The notes beneath the pieces were generated by a model. It worked only from the letters and a program-made list of their open reading frames with translations, was not told the origin of the DNA and made no database searches. A DNA stretch of 64,000 bases from Vibrio ruber DSM 16370 (GTDB lineage: Bacteria > Pseudomonadota > Gammaproteobacteria > Enterobacterales > Vibrionaceae): contig NZ_FULE01000046.1 in NCBI RefSeq assembly GCF_900163965.1, positions 62,001 to 126,000 on the forward strand, read 5' to 3'. The first letter of the stretch is position 1, and every line of letters starts with the position of its first letter. Below are positions 1 through 9,819 of the stretch, piece after piece. The position numbers and the translations under genes were made by a program.

Positions 1-1
1 G

Positions 2-3000
2 CGAGTCATCAGTACGGTGACATTTCACTCCCCCCAATTAAAGATGATATCTACTGTTACCGGGCAAAGTGAGAGAGAGCTCTTTTGCGATAAACAGTAT
101 TGGGTTAATCAGATCGAACAATGTGTACAGTTTGAAATGGCGGTACATACACTCCATCGAGAAGGAACACAGCTTTGTCTTGAAATCGGGCCTGTGGATA
201 TTTTAAATAAACTTGCACAGCGATGTGTTCCTGATGGTGTTCATTGGCTGACTTCAATTGCATTTCGATATCAGGAACATCATCTGCTTGAAGTACTGAC
301 TCGTCTGTATACATTGGGAATAAATATCCACTGGTGTTCTGTATATGCTGAAAACCAATTGCAACGTGTTCATTTGCCGACTTATCCTTTCCAGAGACAA
401 AGGTATTGGGTTGAAGCTGACATCAAAGCAAAATCCGTTCTTCCGGAACCGATAGATTCATCTTCGCATTCTTCACCTTTACATCCACTGTTGGGGCGTC
501 CATTCTCTTCTCCGTTGCTTGAGAAAGACACTTTCTTGTTTGAATCTCAGGTTTCAGCGGATATGCCGGATTTTCTATCCGATCATGTCCTTCATGGTCA
601 GGTCTTTATGCCGGCCAGTGCAATGATAGAGATGATCTTAGAGGCATCGGTTCAGGTGACTGGCAGCACATCTTTGAGTCTTCTTCAGCTAAGTATTTAT
701 CAACCACTTCAATTACCAAGAGACGGGGTTGTAACCCTGCAGGTTTCCTTGGTTAAAACAAATGAAGGATATACGGCAAAAGTATTTTCTTTCGAGCTGG
801 GAAGTCGCCGTATCGGAGCCAGTGCTCTGCTACATGCGGAATGTCAGGTTATTGCTGATGAAAACAATCGTATAGCTGATGCCGGATTTACCGGATTATC
901 TCAACGATGTACGGAAGAGGTTAGTGTTAGTGAGCTGTATGATATTCTAAAACAGCAAGGTATTGAATTTGGTCACTCCTTCCGGTTATTACAAACAGTC
1001 CGACGGTCTGCAGATGAAGCGTTCGCGACAGTTGAACTACCTGAACATATGCAATCACAAATAGAACAGTATTCTCTCCACCCCGCACTCATTGATGCTT
1101 GTTTTCAGACACTGAGTGCATTGGATTTGGGGGGGAATGCTGATGAAACTTTCCTCTTTCAGGGATTTGAATCGATGCATTACCATTCGGGGAAAGTGAG
1201 TAAATTAAATTGTGCAGTCCGTATAAGAACCGGGGTAAGTACTTCTTCGGGTTTACGTGTGGCCGATATTCTGATCATGGATTCAGAGCAACAGGCCGTT
1301 GCTTCTGTTCTGGGGGTTAAAATTCGGATTGTTCCGAAACATTTGCTGCAAAACAATACCGTTATAGAGGATCAACTGCCTCTTTATAATGTTCAGTGGC
1401 AATACAAGCCCCGCAGTTTTGTACGGGCCCGGTTGGAATATTTACCCAGTATTGAAGAACTGATGGCAGAGGTCATACATCAGGATAAGTCTCAGAATAA
1501 AACAAGTATCGAAAGTTATTTTGAGCAGCTTAAGTCTGTTGAATCTATGAGTATCGTATATGTTCTGAAAGCACTGCTGAAGCTGGGATGGGGGTGGCAG
1601 GCAGGAGAATCGTTTACAACAGAGCAATGTGTCCAAAAATTGGGTGTTATTCCTAAATACCAACGGCTTATGGCCCGTATTCTTGCAATGCTAACTGAAG
1701 TGGGTTTTCTGGTTCAGAGTGAGTCGCATCTTTGGCATGTGGTGTCTTTGCCGGAAGACGATGAAGAAGTGATTACGAATCGGGTGTTGGATTCGGTGAT
1801 TGCTGAGCTGAACATCCTGCACCGTTGCGGTCCGGTATTGGATCAAGTGCTGATAGGCGCTGCTGAGCCTTTGGATGTGTTATTTCCCGATGGGGATGTT
1901 ACCGATGTCAACCAAGTTTATGAGCATACACCGTTAGCTCAGAGAATGAACCAATTGGTGACTCAAACAGTCATTCGTGTTTTAGATACATTTCCTCTTG
2001 ATCAGGAAGCCAGTATTCTGGAAATTGGTGCCGGAACCGGTGGTACAACGGCAGCTCTTCTGCCTTCTTTACAGAAACATTCGGTACATTATGATTTTAC
2101 TGATATCTCGCCGTTGTTTGTTGAAAATGCTAAAGAGCGTTTCAGTGCCTATGATTTTGTCAGTTATCAGACACTAAATATTGAAAGTGATCTGGCCGAG
2201 CAGGGTTTTTCCGAACACCAGTATGACATGATCATTGCTTCTAACGTGTTACATGCTACACGAGAGATGCATTTGACTATGGCTCAGGTCCACCGGCTTT
2301 TGAAGCCAGGGGGAATTCTCGTAATGCGTGAGGTGATTAAGCCTCAGCGCTGGGGCGATCTTAGTTTTGGCCTGACCGACGGATGGTGGCATTTCACTGA
2401 TATAGATTTACGCCCGGATTATCCTCTTTTATCGGGTAAACAATGGCAATGTCTGTTGCAAGATAATCACCTGACGAATACACACGTTTACCAGCTTGAC
2501 GAAGCCAGTGCCGAAGCTTTGATTGTTACTTCCCGGGAGCCGGATATTGAAGTGGTTCCGTCGGCTCATTGGCTGATTTTTGCTGATCATCAGGGTGTCG
2601 GTGAATCTATGATGAGATTGTTGACAGCTCGTGGTGATCAGGTGACCCGTGTTACGCAAGGGGATGACTTTGTGAAGACCGATGACGGTCACTTCATACT
2701 CAATCCATCGGTAGCGCAGCATTACGACATGTTGAGCCAGCATGTTCCTGTTTCCCGGATTACTTATGTCGTCCATCTGTGGAATCTGGATTTATTGACA
2801 AATTATGATTCGCTGGGAGCTTTCACGAAGCAAGTCTCTACAACTTGTGCGAGTGTTCATGCTCTTGAAACATTACTTTCCGCAATGGCAGAGAGTACCT
2901 CCTCCGGTAAAGCTTGGGTGGTTACCCGCGGTGCTCAGCAAGTTAGTTATGAGGGCGCTGATGGATTTACTCAATCACTTGCTTGGGGGATAGGAAAAAC

Positions 3001-4414
3001 GCTTTCAGTTGAGTACCCGGATTATTGGGGTGGATTAATTGATTTAGATTCTCACCGGGAAGACGGTATTAATAATGATGCTGAAGCATCATGCTTATGG
3101 CGAGAGATCACGGCAAACGATGGCGAAGAACAATTGGCTTTTCGTGGCCGTTCACGCATGGTTGCCCGGCTCACTTCTTTAACATCTGATACCGAAGAAC
3201 AAGCACAGAAATTCTCTTTTGACTCAGAAGCTAGTTATCTGATCACCGGCGGTCTTGGTAAGCTCGGTTTGAGTGCAGCGACTTGGATGATTGAACAAGG
3301 TGCAAAACACCTGATTTTAGTCGGTCGAAATTCTCCGTCACAGCAGGTAGAAGCTGCCCTGGAAGAACTTCGGGTAAAAGGATGCAACATATACCTTAGT
3401 CAGACGGATGTTACAGACAGAGAATCGATGACGCGGTTATTTACATCTCTGAAACAGACAATGCCAGAAATTAAAGGTGTTATTCATGCAGCCGGAATTT
3501 CCGGAGGAGTAACACAACGATTTGATATCAATCGCTTGGATGAAGTCTTACAGCCTAAAGTTGCTGGTGCTTGGTATCTTCATGAACTCACGAAAGAGAT
3601 GCCTTTGGATTTCTTCATTTTGTACTCATCGATGGTCTCTGTATGGGGAGCATCCGGACAGGCTCATTATTCGGCTGCAAACGCTTTCTTGGGAGCATTC
3701 GGTGCATTCCGCCGACAGCAGAACCTTGCAGCGTTAACAGTCTATTGGGGGCCATGGAAAGACACGCTGGGTCACCATGAACAGGAAATGGCAGAGAAAT
3801 CCGGAGCACGTTTACTTCGCTCTGATGCGTCGTTAAATAAAATGTTCTCTCTGATCGAACAAGATATAAGTCATGGGATCATTGTTGATATTGACTGGGA
3901 AAAATTTAAAGCGGTGTATCAGTCACGAAAAGCCCGCCCACTTTTTACCAATATTGTCACTGATACGTCAGTCGCTTCACCGTCGAATGCGTTAGTGCCT
4001 GATGATAATTTGCAACAGATCCTTGCTGAACTTCCTCCTCAGGAACGTTTACCTCGACTGACGACATTCATTTGCAAGGAAATACTGGATGTTCTCGGCT
4101 TGCCACCAGAAGATATTGTAAACCCAGAGCAAGGGTTCTTTGATATGGGGATGGATTCCCTGCTAATTATCGATTTACGGAAGCGATTGTCTCGTCAACT
4201 GGAAGGCAGCATTGCAGCACAAGTGATGTTTGATTATCCATCTGTTTCCCGGCTGGCTGAGTTTATTTTGTCATCATTGCTTCAACTGGAAAGTCAGGCA
4301 CCGACAGTCTCAGGGCAACAGTCTATCAATGCGATACAGAATGAATCGGATAACTACGAAGATTTATCGTCAGATGAACTGATGGCTCTATTGGAAGATA
4401 GTCTGACTGACTGA
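2..4414 (+). CDS. Type I modular PKS, 5'-truncated: (AT)-DH-cMT-KR-ACP
   Basis: The reading frame is open through the left window edge, so the gene starts upstream. Counting from a GTG at base 17, it begins inside the C-terminal part of an acyltransferase (FHSP motif, then the post-AT linker LPTYPFQRQRYW near residue 125). Next come a dehydratase (DHVLHGQVFMP and HPALIDACFQ, both catalytic residues present), a C-methyltransferase with SAM loop EIGAGTGGTT near residue 667, and a ketoreductase (TGGLGKLG near 1074, Ser, and Tyr in HYSAANAF). An ACP follows (GMDSL near 1378), then a short acidic tail that looks like a docking segment. The KR lacks the LDD motif and has a Trp in SVWGASGQ, which in known families points to A-type (L-hydroxyl) stereochemistry. 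With an active DH this could give a Z double bond (inference). The next PKS gene follows after 29 bases. Confidence 0.95.
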   Translation, partial: RVISTVTFHSPQLKMISTVTGQSERELFCDKQYWVNQIEQCVQFEMAVHTLHREGTQLCLEIGPVDILNKLAQRCVPDGVHWLTSIAFRYQEHHLLEVLTRLYTLGINIHWCSVYAENQLQRVHLPTYPFQRQRYWVEADIKAKSVLPEPIDSSSHSSPLHPLLGRPFSSPLLEKDTFLFESQVSADMPDFLSDHVLHGQVFMPASAMIEMILEASVQVTGSTSLSLLQLSIYQPLQLPRDGVVTLQVSLVKTNEGYTAKVFSFELGSRRIGASALLHAECQVIADENNRIADAGFTGLSQRCTEEVSVSELYDILKQQGIEFGHSFRLLQTVRRSADEAFATVELPEHMQSQIEQYSLHPALIDACFQTLSALDLGGNADETFLFQGFESMHYHSGKVSKLNCAVRIRTGVSTSSGLRVADILIMDSEQQAVASVLGVKIRIVPKHLLQNNTVIEDQLPLYNVQWQYKPRSFVRARLEYLPSIEELMAEVIHQDKSQNKTSIESYFEQLKSVESMSIVYVLKALLKLGWGWQAGESFTTEQCVQKLGVIPKYQRLMARILAMLTEVGFLVQSESHLWHVVSLPEDDEEVITNRVLDSVIAELNILHRCGPVLDQVLIGAAEPLDVLFPDGDVTDVNQVYEHTPLAQRMNQLVTQTVIRVLDTFPLDQEASILEIGAGTGGTTAALLPSLQKHSVHYDFTDISPLFVENAKERFSAYDFVSYQTLNIESDLAEQGFSEHQYDMIIASNVLHATREMHLTMAQVHRLLKPGGILVMREVIKPQRWGDLSFGLTDGWWHFTDIDLRPDYPLLSGKQWQCLLQDNHLTNTHVYQLDEASAEALIVTSREPDIEVVPSAHWLIFADHQGVGESMMRLLTARGDQVTRVTQGDDFVKTDDGHFILNPSVAQHYDMLSQHVPVSRITYVVHLWNLDLLTNYDSLGAFTKQVSTTCASVHALETLLSAMAESTSSGKAWVVTRGAQQVSYEGADGFTQSLAWGIGKTLSVEYPDYWGGLIDLDSHREDGINNDAEASCLWREITANDGEEQLAFRGRSRMVARLTSLTSDTEEQAQKFSFDSEASYLITGGLGKLGLSAATWMIEQGAKHLILVGRNSPSQQVEAALEELRVKGCNIYLSQTDVTDRESMTRLFTSLKQTMPEIKGVIHAAGISGGVTQRFDINRLDEVLQPKVAGAWYLHELTKEMPLDFFILYSSMVSVWGASGQAHYSAANAFLGAFGAFRRQQNLAALTVYWGPWKDTLGHHEQEMAEKSGARLLRSDASLNKMFSLIEQDISHGIIVDIDWEKFKAVYQSRKARPLFTNIVTDTSVASPSNALVPDDNLQQILAELPPQERLPRLTTFICKEILDVLGLPPEDIVNPEQGFFDMGMDSLLIIDLRKRLSRQLEGSIAAQVMFDYPSVSRLAEFILSSLLQLESQAPTVSGQQSINAIQNESDNYEDLSSDELMALLEDSLTD

Positions 4415-4443
4415 AAATAATTATATAAAAAAGGATTTATATC

Positions 4444-7400
4444 ATGGGCAACATCAATGATGCAGAGAAACAAAAGACAGTTATGGCTAGGGCTTTGCGT
4501 CAAATAAAGACACTATCAGCAGAAGTGGAAGCATTGAAAGAGCCGATTGCTGTTGTCGGCTTAGGATGTCGTTTCCCTGGTGCTGATGATATTACTCAAT
4601 TCTGGGATTTGCTCCGCTCTGGCGTAGATATGACGACAGACATGCCGGAAACGCGGTTTGATTTATCCCGCGACTATCATCCGGATCCGGATGTTAAAGG
4701 AAAAATGTCAGTTTGCCGGGGAAGTTTTTTCTCTGCGATTGATCAGTTTGATCCGTATTTTTTTGGTATATCTCCAAGGGAAGCACAATCGATGGACCCA
4801 CAGCAGAGATTGTTGCTGGAAGTCTGTTGGGAAGCTCTGGAGAATACAGGACTGTTGCATGAGAGAAATCTCCCGTCTGCAACTGGTGTTTTTGTCGGTG
4901 TCAGTACAGGTGACTATGCTTCACCGTCGTTAATGCTTAATGATTACAAGCAGATTGATGCTTACTCGCTCACCGGGAATGCTGCAAATGCTACTGTCGG
5001 TCGTCTCTCTTATGTTTTTGGTTTTATCGGGCCGAATATAGCAGTAGATACCGCATGTTCTTCATCACTGGTTGCTATTCACCAAGCCTGTCAGAGTCTT
5101 CGATCCGGAGAATGTGAGCAGGCGATTGCCGGAGGAATTAATCTGATTATTTCCCCTGCTAATACAATTGCGTTGTCCCAGAATAAAGTGTTGTCCCCTG
5201 ACGGACGGTGTAAAACGTTTGATGCTTCAGCCGATGGCATGGCCAGAGGAGAAGGATGTGGCCTGATTGTGTTAAAGCGGTTAAGCAGTGCGCTGCAAGA
5301 TGGCAATCCTATCTGGGGGATTATCCGGGGATCAGCGATTAATCAGGATGGGCCAACAAGTGGTTTTACCGTACCTAACGGGCGCTCTCAACAATCATTA
5401 CTTCAGACAGCATTAGAAAAGGCACAGGTTGAGCCTGATGAGATCGATTATATCGAGGCTCACGGGACAGGAACACCATTGGGAGATCCGATAGAGATTA
5501 GTGCGATTCAGGCTGTATTCGGTCAGACAAGACAAAATGTACAGCCGTTAAAAGTGGGTTCTGTAAAAACGAATATTGCCCATACAGAGGCTGCGGCTGG
5601 TGTTGCTGGCATCATTAAAGTTTTGTTGTCGATGCACCATGAGAATATTCCGGCGCATTTACATTTTCACCAACCAAATCCTGAAATTGCTTGGGATTCC
5701 AGAGTTATTGATGTTGCAGTGAAGCAGACAGTCTGGCAACGGGGGAGCCGAAAGCGTTTGGCTGGGGTTAGTTCCTTTGGTTTTAGTGGTGTGAATGCAC
5801 ATGTGATTCTTGAAGAAGCGCCATTGTCATCACTTTGTATTAAACCGACACATGATATCAAACCGGATGGCGGTCAAAATCATGTGCTTTGCCTGTCTGC
5901 TAAAACTTCAGATTCATTACATCATCAGATACGGCGATATATCAGTTACTTACGTGACCAGCCGGAGATGTCTCTTGCCGACATCTGTTATTCGTTAAAT
6001 ACAGGTCGGTTACATTTTGAAAACAGATTATCCGTAGTTGGCCATTCGGTGAACGAAATAGTTTCGCAGTTACAACATATTGTTGAAAACTTTTCGCCGG
6101 ATAAATTTCGCCCGGCTAATGTGCCTGAACTGGTGATGTTTTTTCCTGAGACAGGTCATTATCGGCCAGATGTTGTGAAGCGTATGTACCATGATTATGC
6201 TGTTTTTCGGCAATGTATTGATTACTGCTCCAAATTGCTTATCCCACATCTGAACTACCCTTTATACGACATTCTCTGGTCCGAGACGGCTACAGGTGAT
6301 TTTGTCGGTACTCTTTTACACGGGCAGGTTATAGGCTTTGTCCTTGGTTATGCAACAGCAATATTATGGGAGAGCTGGGGAATACCGATCCATACAGTCA
6401 CTGGTGTTGGTAGTGGAGCTTATGCTGCTGCCTGTGTAGCCGGTATTTTGATGCCAGAAGATATCATTGCTTTGATCGTTGCTCAGGATAAGGGACGAAA
6501 GGCCTTCACTCAGGCTGTAGAACAAGCGGTTTACCATATGCCGAGTCGTGACTATCTTTCTCTGGCAAGTGGAGAAAACATTGCTCAGCATATGGCGTCG
6601 GCAACCGGTTGGCTGGAACAGTTTGATATGGCTAGTGATATGGATCAGCGATCACTACAGATTCGGCTTGAGTCCTCTGGTTATGATGCCTGTCTGATAG
6701 TCTCAACTCCGCCTTTCTCTTTTTCATCAGTAATGACATGTGTTTCTGCTTTTCCCGATATGCAGGATGACCACGCCAGATGCGTATTGCTTTCCTCGTT
6801 GTATCAGGCTGGTGTCATACTGCGCTGGAACGATATCTATCCGTCGGAAGGTTATCATCGCCTCCATTGGCTGCCTACCTATGCTTTTCAGCGGCAGACC
6901 TATTGGAAAAATCTGCCGAAATTATCAGTACGAGGTGATGGTGAAGTACATCCTCTTCTGGGACGAAAAGTCTTGTTGCCGCCAGTTTCATCGTTCATTT
7001 GCTTGTTTGAAAACTGGCTTTCGGTTCATTCAGTTACTTATCTAGCTGATCATTCGCTGGATGGCCGGGTCATTGTTCCTGCTGCTGCTCTGCTTGAAAT
7101 GGGAATGATTGCAGGAAAGGCAGGGCTTAACCAAGATTCTATTGAATTAGAGAATATTGAATTTCAGCAGCCGCTGTATCTTGCTGATGATGGTTGCCTT
7201 GTGCAGACAACCTTGTCTGAATCCAAAGATGATTGTTGCTATACGTTTGGCATCTACAGTCGAAATGATGCGGCAGATGAACAATCGTGGCTTTGCCATG
7301 TTCAGGGGAAAGTTGTTCTCGTTAGCGAGAAAGATACACCGTCCAATCACGTTTTAAGTTCACTACAGGATTCTTGTCAGCAGGTGCTGGATGTCGATGT

Positions 7401-9816
7401 TTACAATATTACTTCTGGTGTCTGTTTAGGTGAGAGTTTCCAATGTCAGCGACAGCTCTGGGGCGGTCTGGAGCAGGTTCTTGCAAAAATCGAGTTGCCA
7501 GTATCGGTTGAAATGTCCAGAGGAGATGTTCTGCATCCTGTTCTTTTAGATGGTGCTTTTCAACTACTGGCTGCTTTTTTGGACAAGAATGAAAGAGATA
7601 AATCAGCACATTTACCTGTTGGCGTAAAACGTTTTCGTGTGTTGTCTCACCCGACAGCAACTTTGTGGGGACATGCCCGTCTGATTCGTGCTCGGCAGAA
7701 TTCAATTGAGTTAGATTTGTGCCTGTTTTCCGAATCCGGAGAGATAGTTGCCTGTATTGATGGTTTTCAGGTTGTATCACGCAATCCATCTCATACGGCT
7801 GCTCAGATTCAGCATCTTCTTTATCGTGAAGACTTGCAGCATATCGAATTATCTACTGATGTCTCGCCAAACCTTCCTGAACCGGGGAACACATGGCTGA
7901 TTTTTGCAGATCAGGATGGACAAGGGGCAGCCATGGCTGTGGATCTGGAAGATTTGCAGCAACGAGTGTTGCTGGTCTATAAAGAACGGCTTCCGGAAAA
8001 GCGGGGTGATAACAATACTCCAGCAGTGGTATATACAGATGCCGACGCTCTTGAAGCCTTATGTCAGGAATACTTAGGCGGTGTTCCAAAACAGGTGGGT
8101 TACTTATGGGGGCTTGATATATCAGCGAACGAGGAAGATGTTGCTGACAAAGTCTTCCACACTTGTCGATTATGGATGGAAACAGTACAGGCGTTGAGTC
8201 GTTTTGACTTTGTTCTTCCGCCTCGGATATGGCTGATTACCCGGCAGGTTCAGGAGCTTTGTCATGAAGAATCAGCTTCTTTGACTTGTCAGAATTTAGC
8301 TCAGGCTCCTTTGTGGAATCTGGGACAGGTTATGGCTTGTGAATTTTCTCAATGGCGTTTTCGGTTTGTTGATATCGATTCGGTGTCAGTGATGTCAGGC
8401 CGGGAGTCTCCGTTTCTCCATACGCTGCTGGCTCAGGATGAAGAAGCTCATTTGATGCTCAGGGGAGAGCAAACTTATGCCCGAAGGATTGCGCCATATC
8501 AGCCAGAATGGGGAGATGGACATACTTCCGCCTCTATTGATCCTGAAGGTTTGTATGTAGTAACCGGTGGCTTGGGTGGATTAGGGTTTGCTGTCACCGA
8601 GTGGCTTGTCAGCCAAGGTGCAAAACATTTGCTGTTACTCGGTAGGAACAGAGCAGGAACTGAAAAAGAGAAACGTATCTCCGAGCTGAGTCATCAGGGA
8701 ATTGATATTCAGGTAGAGTGCGCCGATGTCAGCCACTACCAGGATATGGATAGAATTTTTTCCGAGCATGGTTCCAGATACCCGATCAAAGGTGTTATCC
8801 ATACTGCCGGGGTTTTGGACGATGGTATGATCAAAAATTATCTGCCTGAGCGATTGTCTGGTGTTTTAGCACCGAAAGTTGCCGGTGCCTGGAATCTACA
8901 TCGTTTAACGCAATCATTACCTCTTGATTTATTTGTTTTATTTTCTTCAGCATCCAGTTATTTACCTGGAAATGGTCAAGGCGCATATGCCGCTGCCAAT
9001 GGCTTTTTAGACACATTGGCATCGTATCGTCGTATGCATCATTTACCTGCACAGAGTATTAACTGGGGACCATGGCAGGACGTAGGTATGGCCTCTGCTT
9101 TGAATACCGCTGAACAGGAACGCCTGAAATCAATCGGAATGAAATTTATTTCCGTCAGACAGGGTTGTGAAATTATGCAGGCATTAATTCATGGTCAGTT
9201 AAAAGGTGTGCCGTCACAGGTTATGGCACTTGATATCCACTGGCCGCATTACGCCTCGCACTGCAAATTTCCTGCATTACTAAAAGCATTACCTGCCATG
9301 AGGGTTCAACGACTAGAGAAAGAAGAACAATCTCATCCGCTAACAAATAGCTCGACTTTGTCAAAGTTCCAAACCAGAACTACAACGTCTCCCTTGTTAT
9401 CTGTATTAGAGCAGACCCCCGCAGATAATCGACACCGCGTACTAGCAACACATCTGGTTGATATGGTTGCTCAAGTCATGGGAATTGAGCAGGTTGAGAT
9501 GATCGATATTGATAAGCAACTGTTTGATATCGGTATGGATTCGCTGATGGCAGTTGAGTTTAAAAATATGCTTCAAAATCAACTTGCGTACTCATTTCAT
9601 TCCACGTTGATTTTTGATTTTCCGACAATTAAGCGACTTGCCGGGTACATAGTGGATGAATGCCTGTCATTTGGCCTGTCAGATGTTACTGACATAGATG
9701 AGGTTACCGAAGAAGAAAGTCAGATCGATACAGAGTCAGTTAGTACCCTTGGCATGCTTGAATCCATGACGGATGAAGAAGTTGCCGAATTAATGATGAG
9801 TCAGTTTGAAAGTTAA
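4444..9816 (+). CDS. Type I PKS module KS-AT(inactive)-DH-KR-ACP
   Basis: Single-module polyketide synthase of 1790 residues. A coiled-coil-like N-terminal docking stretch (1-32) precedes a KS with Cys in DTACSSS (about 202), EAHGTGTPLGDP and a conserved His in NIAHTEAAAG. The AT region (about 480-815) is degenerate: the usual GQGSQ loop reads FPETGHY, the GHSxG nucleophile loop reads GVGSG (654-658) with Gly in place of the catalytic Ser, and the HAFH motif is missing. The DH (ADHSLDGRVIVP; HPVLLDGAFQ) and the KR (TGGLGGLG about 1373, LDD motif, YAAANGF) look intact, and LDD suggests a B-type KR. The ACP is GMDSLM (about 1698). A strong ribosome-binding site (AAGGAT) lies 9 bases before the ATG. 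The extender unit for this module would have to be loaded in trans. Confidence 0.95.
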   Translation: MGNINDAEKQKTVMARALRQIKTLSAEVEALKEPIAVVGLGCRFPGADDITQFWDLLRSGVDMTTDMPETRFDLSRDYHPDPDVKGKMSVCRGSFFSAIDQFDPYFFGISPREAQSMDPQQRLLLEVCWEALENTGLLHERNLPSATGVFVGVSTGDYASPSLMLNDYKQIDAYSLTGNAANATVGRLSYVFGFIGPNIAVDTACSSSLVAIHQACQSLRSGECEQAIAGGINLIISPANTIALSQNKVLSPDGRCKTFDASADGMARGEGCGLIVLKRLSSALQDGNPIWGIIRGSAINQDGPTSGFTVPNGRSQQSLLQTALEKAQVEPDEIDYIEAHGTGTPLGDPIEISAIQAVFGQTRQNVQPLKVGSVKTNIAHTEAAAGVAGIIKVLLSMHHENIPAHLHFHQPNPEIAWDSRVIDVAVKQTVWQRGSRKRLAGVSSFGFSGVNAHVILEEAPLSSLCIKPTHDIKPDGGQNHVLCLSAKTSDSLHHQIRRYISYLRDQPEMSLADICYSLNTGRLHFENRLSVVGHSVNEIVSQLQHIVENFSPDKFRPANVPELVMFFPETGHYRPDVVKRMYHDYAVFRQCIDYCSKLLIPHLNYPLYDILWSETATGDFVGTLLHGQVIGFVLGYATAILWESWGIPIHTVTGVGSGAYAAACVAGILMPEDIIALIVAQDKGRKAFTQAVEQAVYHMPSRDYLSLASGENIAQHMASATGWLEQFDMASDMDQRSLQIRLESSGYDACLIVSTPPFSFSSVMTCVSAFPDMQDDHARCVLLSSLYQAGVILRWNDIYPSEGYHRLHWLPTYAFQRQTYWKNLPKLSVRGDGEVHPLLGRKVLLPPVSSFICLFENWLSVHSVTYLADHSLDGRVIVPAAALLEMGMIAGKAGLNQDSIELENIEFQQPLYLADDGCLVQTTLSESKDDCCYTFGIYSRNDAADEQSWLCHVQGKVVLVSEKDTPSNHVLSSLQDSCQQVLDVDVYNITSGVCLGESFQCQRQLWGGLEQVLAKIELPVSVEMSRGDVLHPVLLDGAFQLLAAFLDKNERDKSAHLPVGVKRFRVLSHPTATLWGHARLIRARQNSIELDLCLFSESGEIVACIDGFQVVSRNPSHTAAQIQHLLYREDLQHIELSTDVSPNLPEPGNTWLIFADQDGQGAAMAVDLEDLQQRVLLVYKERLPEKRGDNNTPAVVYTDADALEALCQEYLGGVPKQVGYLWGLDISANEEDVADKVFHTCRLWMETVQALSRFDFVLPPRIWLITRQVQELCHEESASLTCQNLAQAPLWNLGQVMACEFSQWRFRFVDIDSVSVMSGRESPFLHTLLAQDEEAHLMLRGEQTYARRIAPYQPEWGDGHTSASIDPEGLYVVTGGLGGLGFAVTEWLVSQGAKHLLLLGRNRAGTEKEKRISELSHQGIDIQVECADVSHYQDMDRIFSEHGSRYPIKGVIHTAGVLDDGMIKNYLPERLSGVLAPKVAGAWNLHRLTQSLPLDLFVLFSSASSYLPGNGQGAYAAANGFLDTLASYRRMHHLPAQSINWGPWQDVGMASALNTAEQERLKSIGMKFISVRQGCEIMQALIHGQLKGVPSQVMALDIHWPHYASHCKFPALLKALPAMRVQRLEKEEQSHPLTNSSTLSKFQTRTTTSPLLSVLEQTPADNRHRVLATHLVDMVAQVMGIEQVEMIDIDKQLFDIGMDSLMAVEFKNMLQNQLAYSFHSTLIFDFPTIKRLAGYIVDECLSFGLSDVTDIDEVTEEESQIDTESVSTLGMLESMTDEEVAELMMSQFES

Positions 9817-9819
9817 TGG

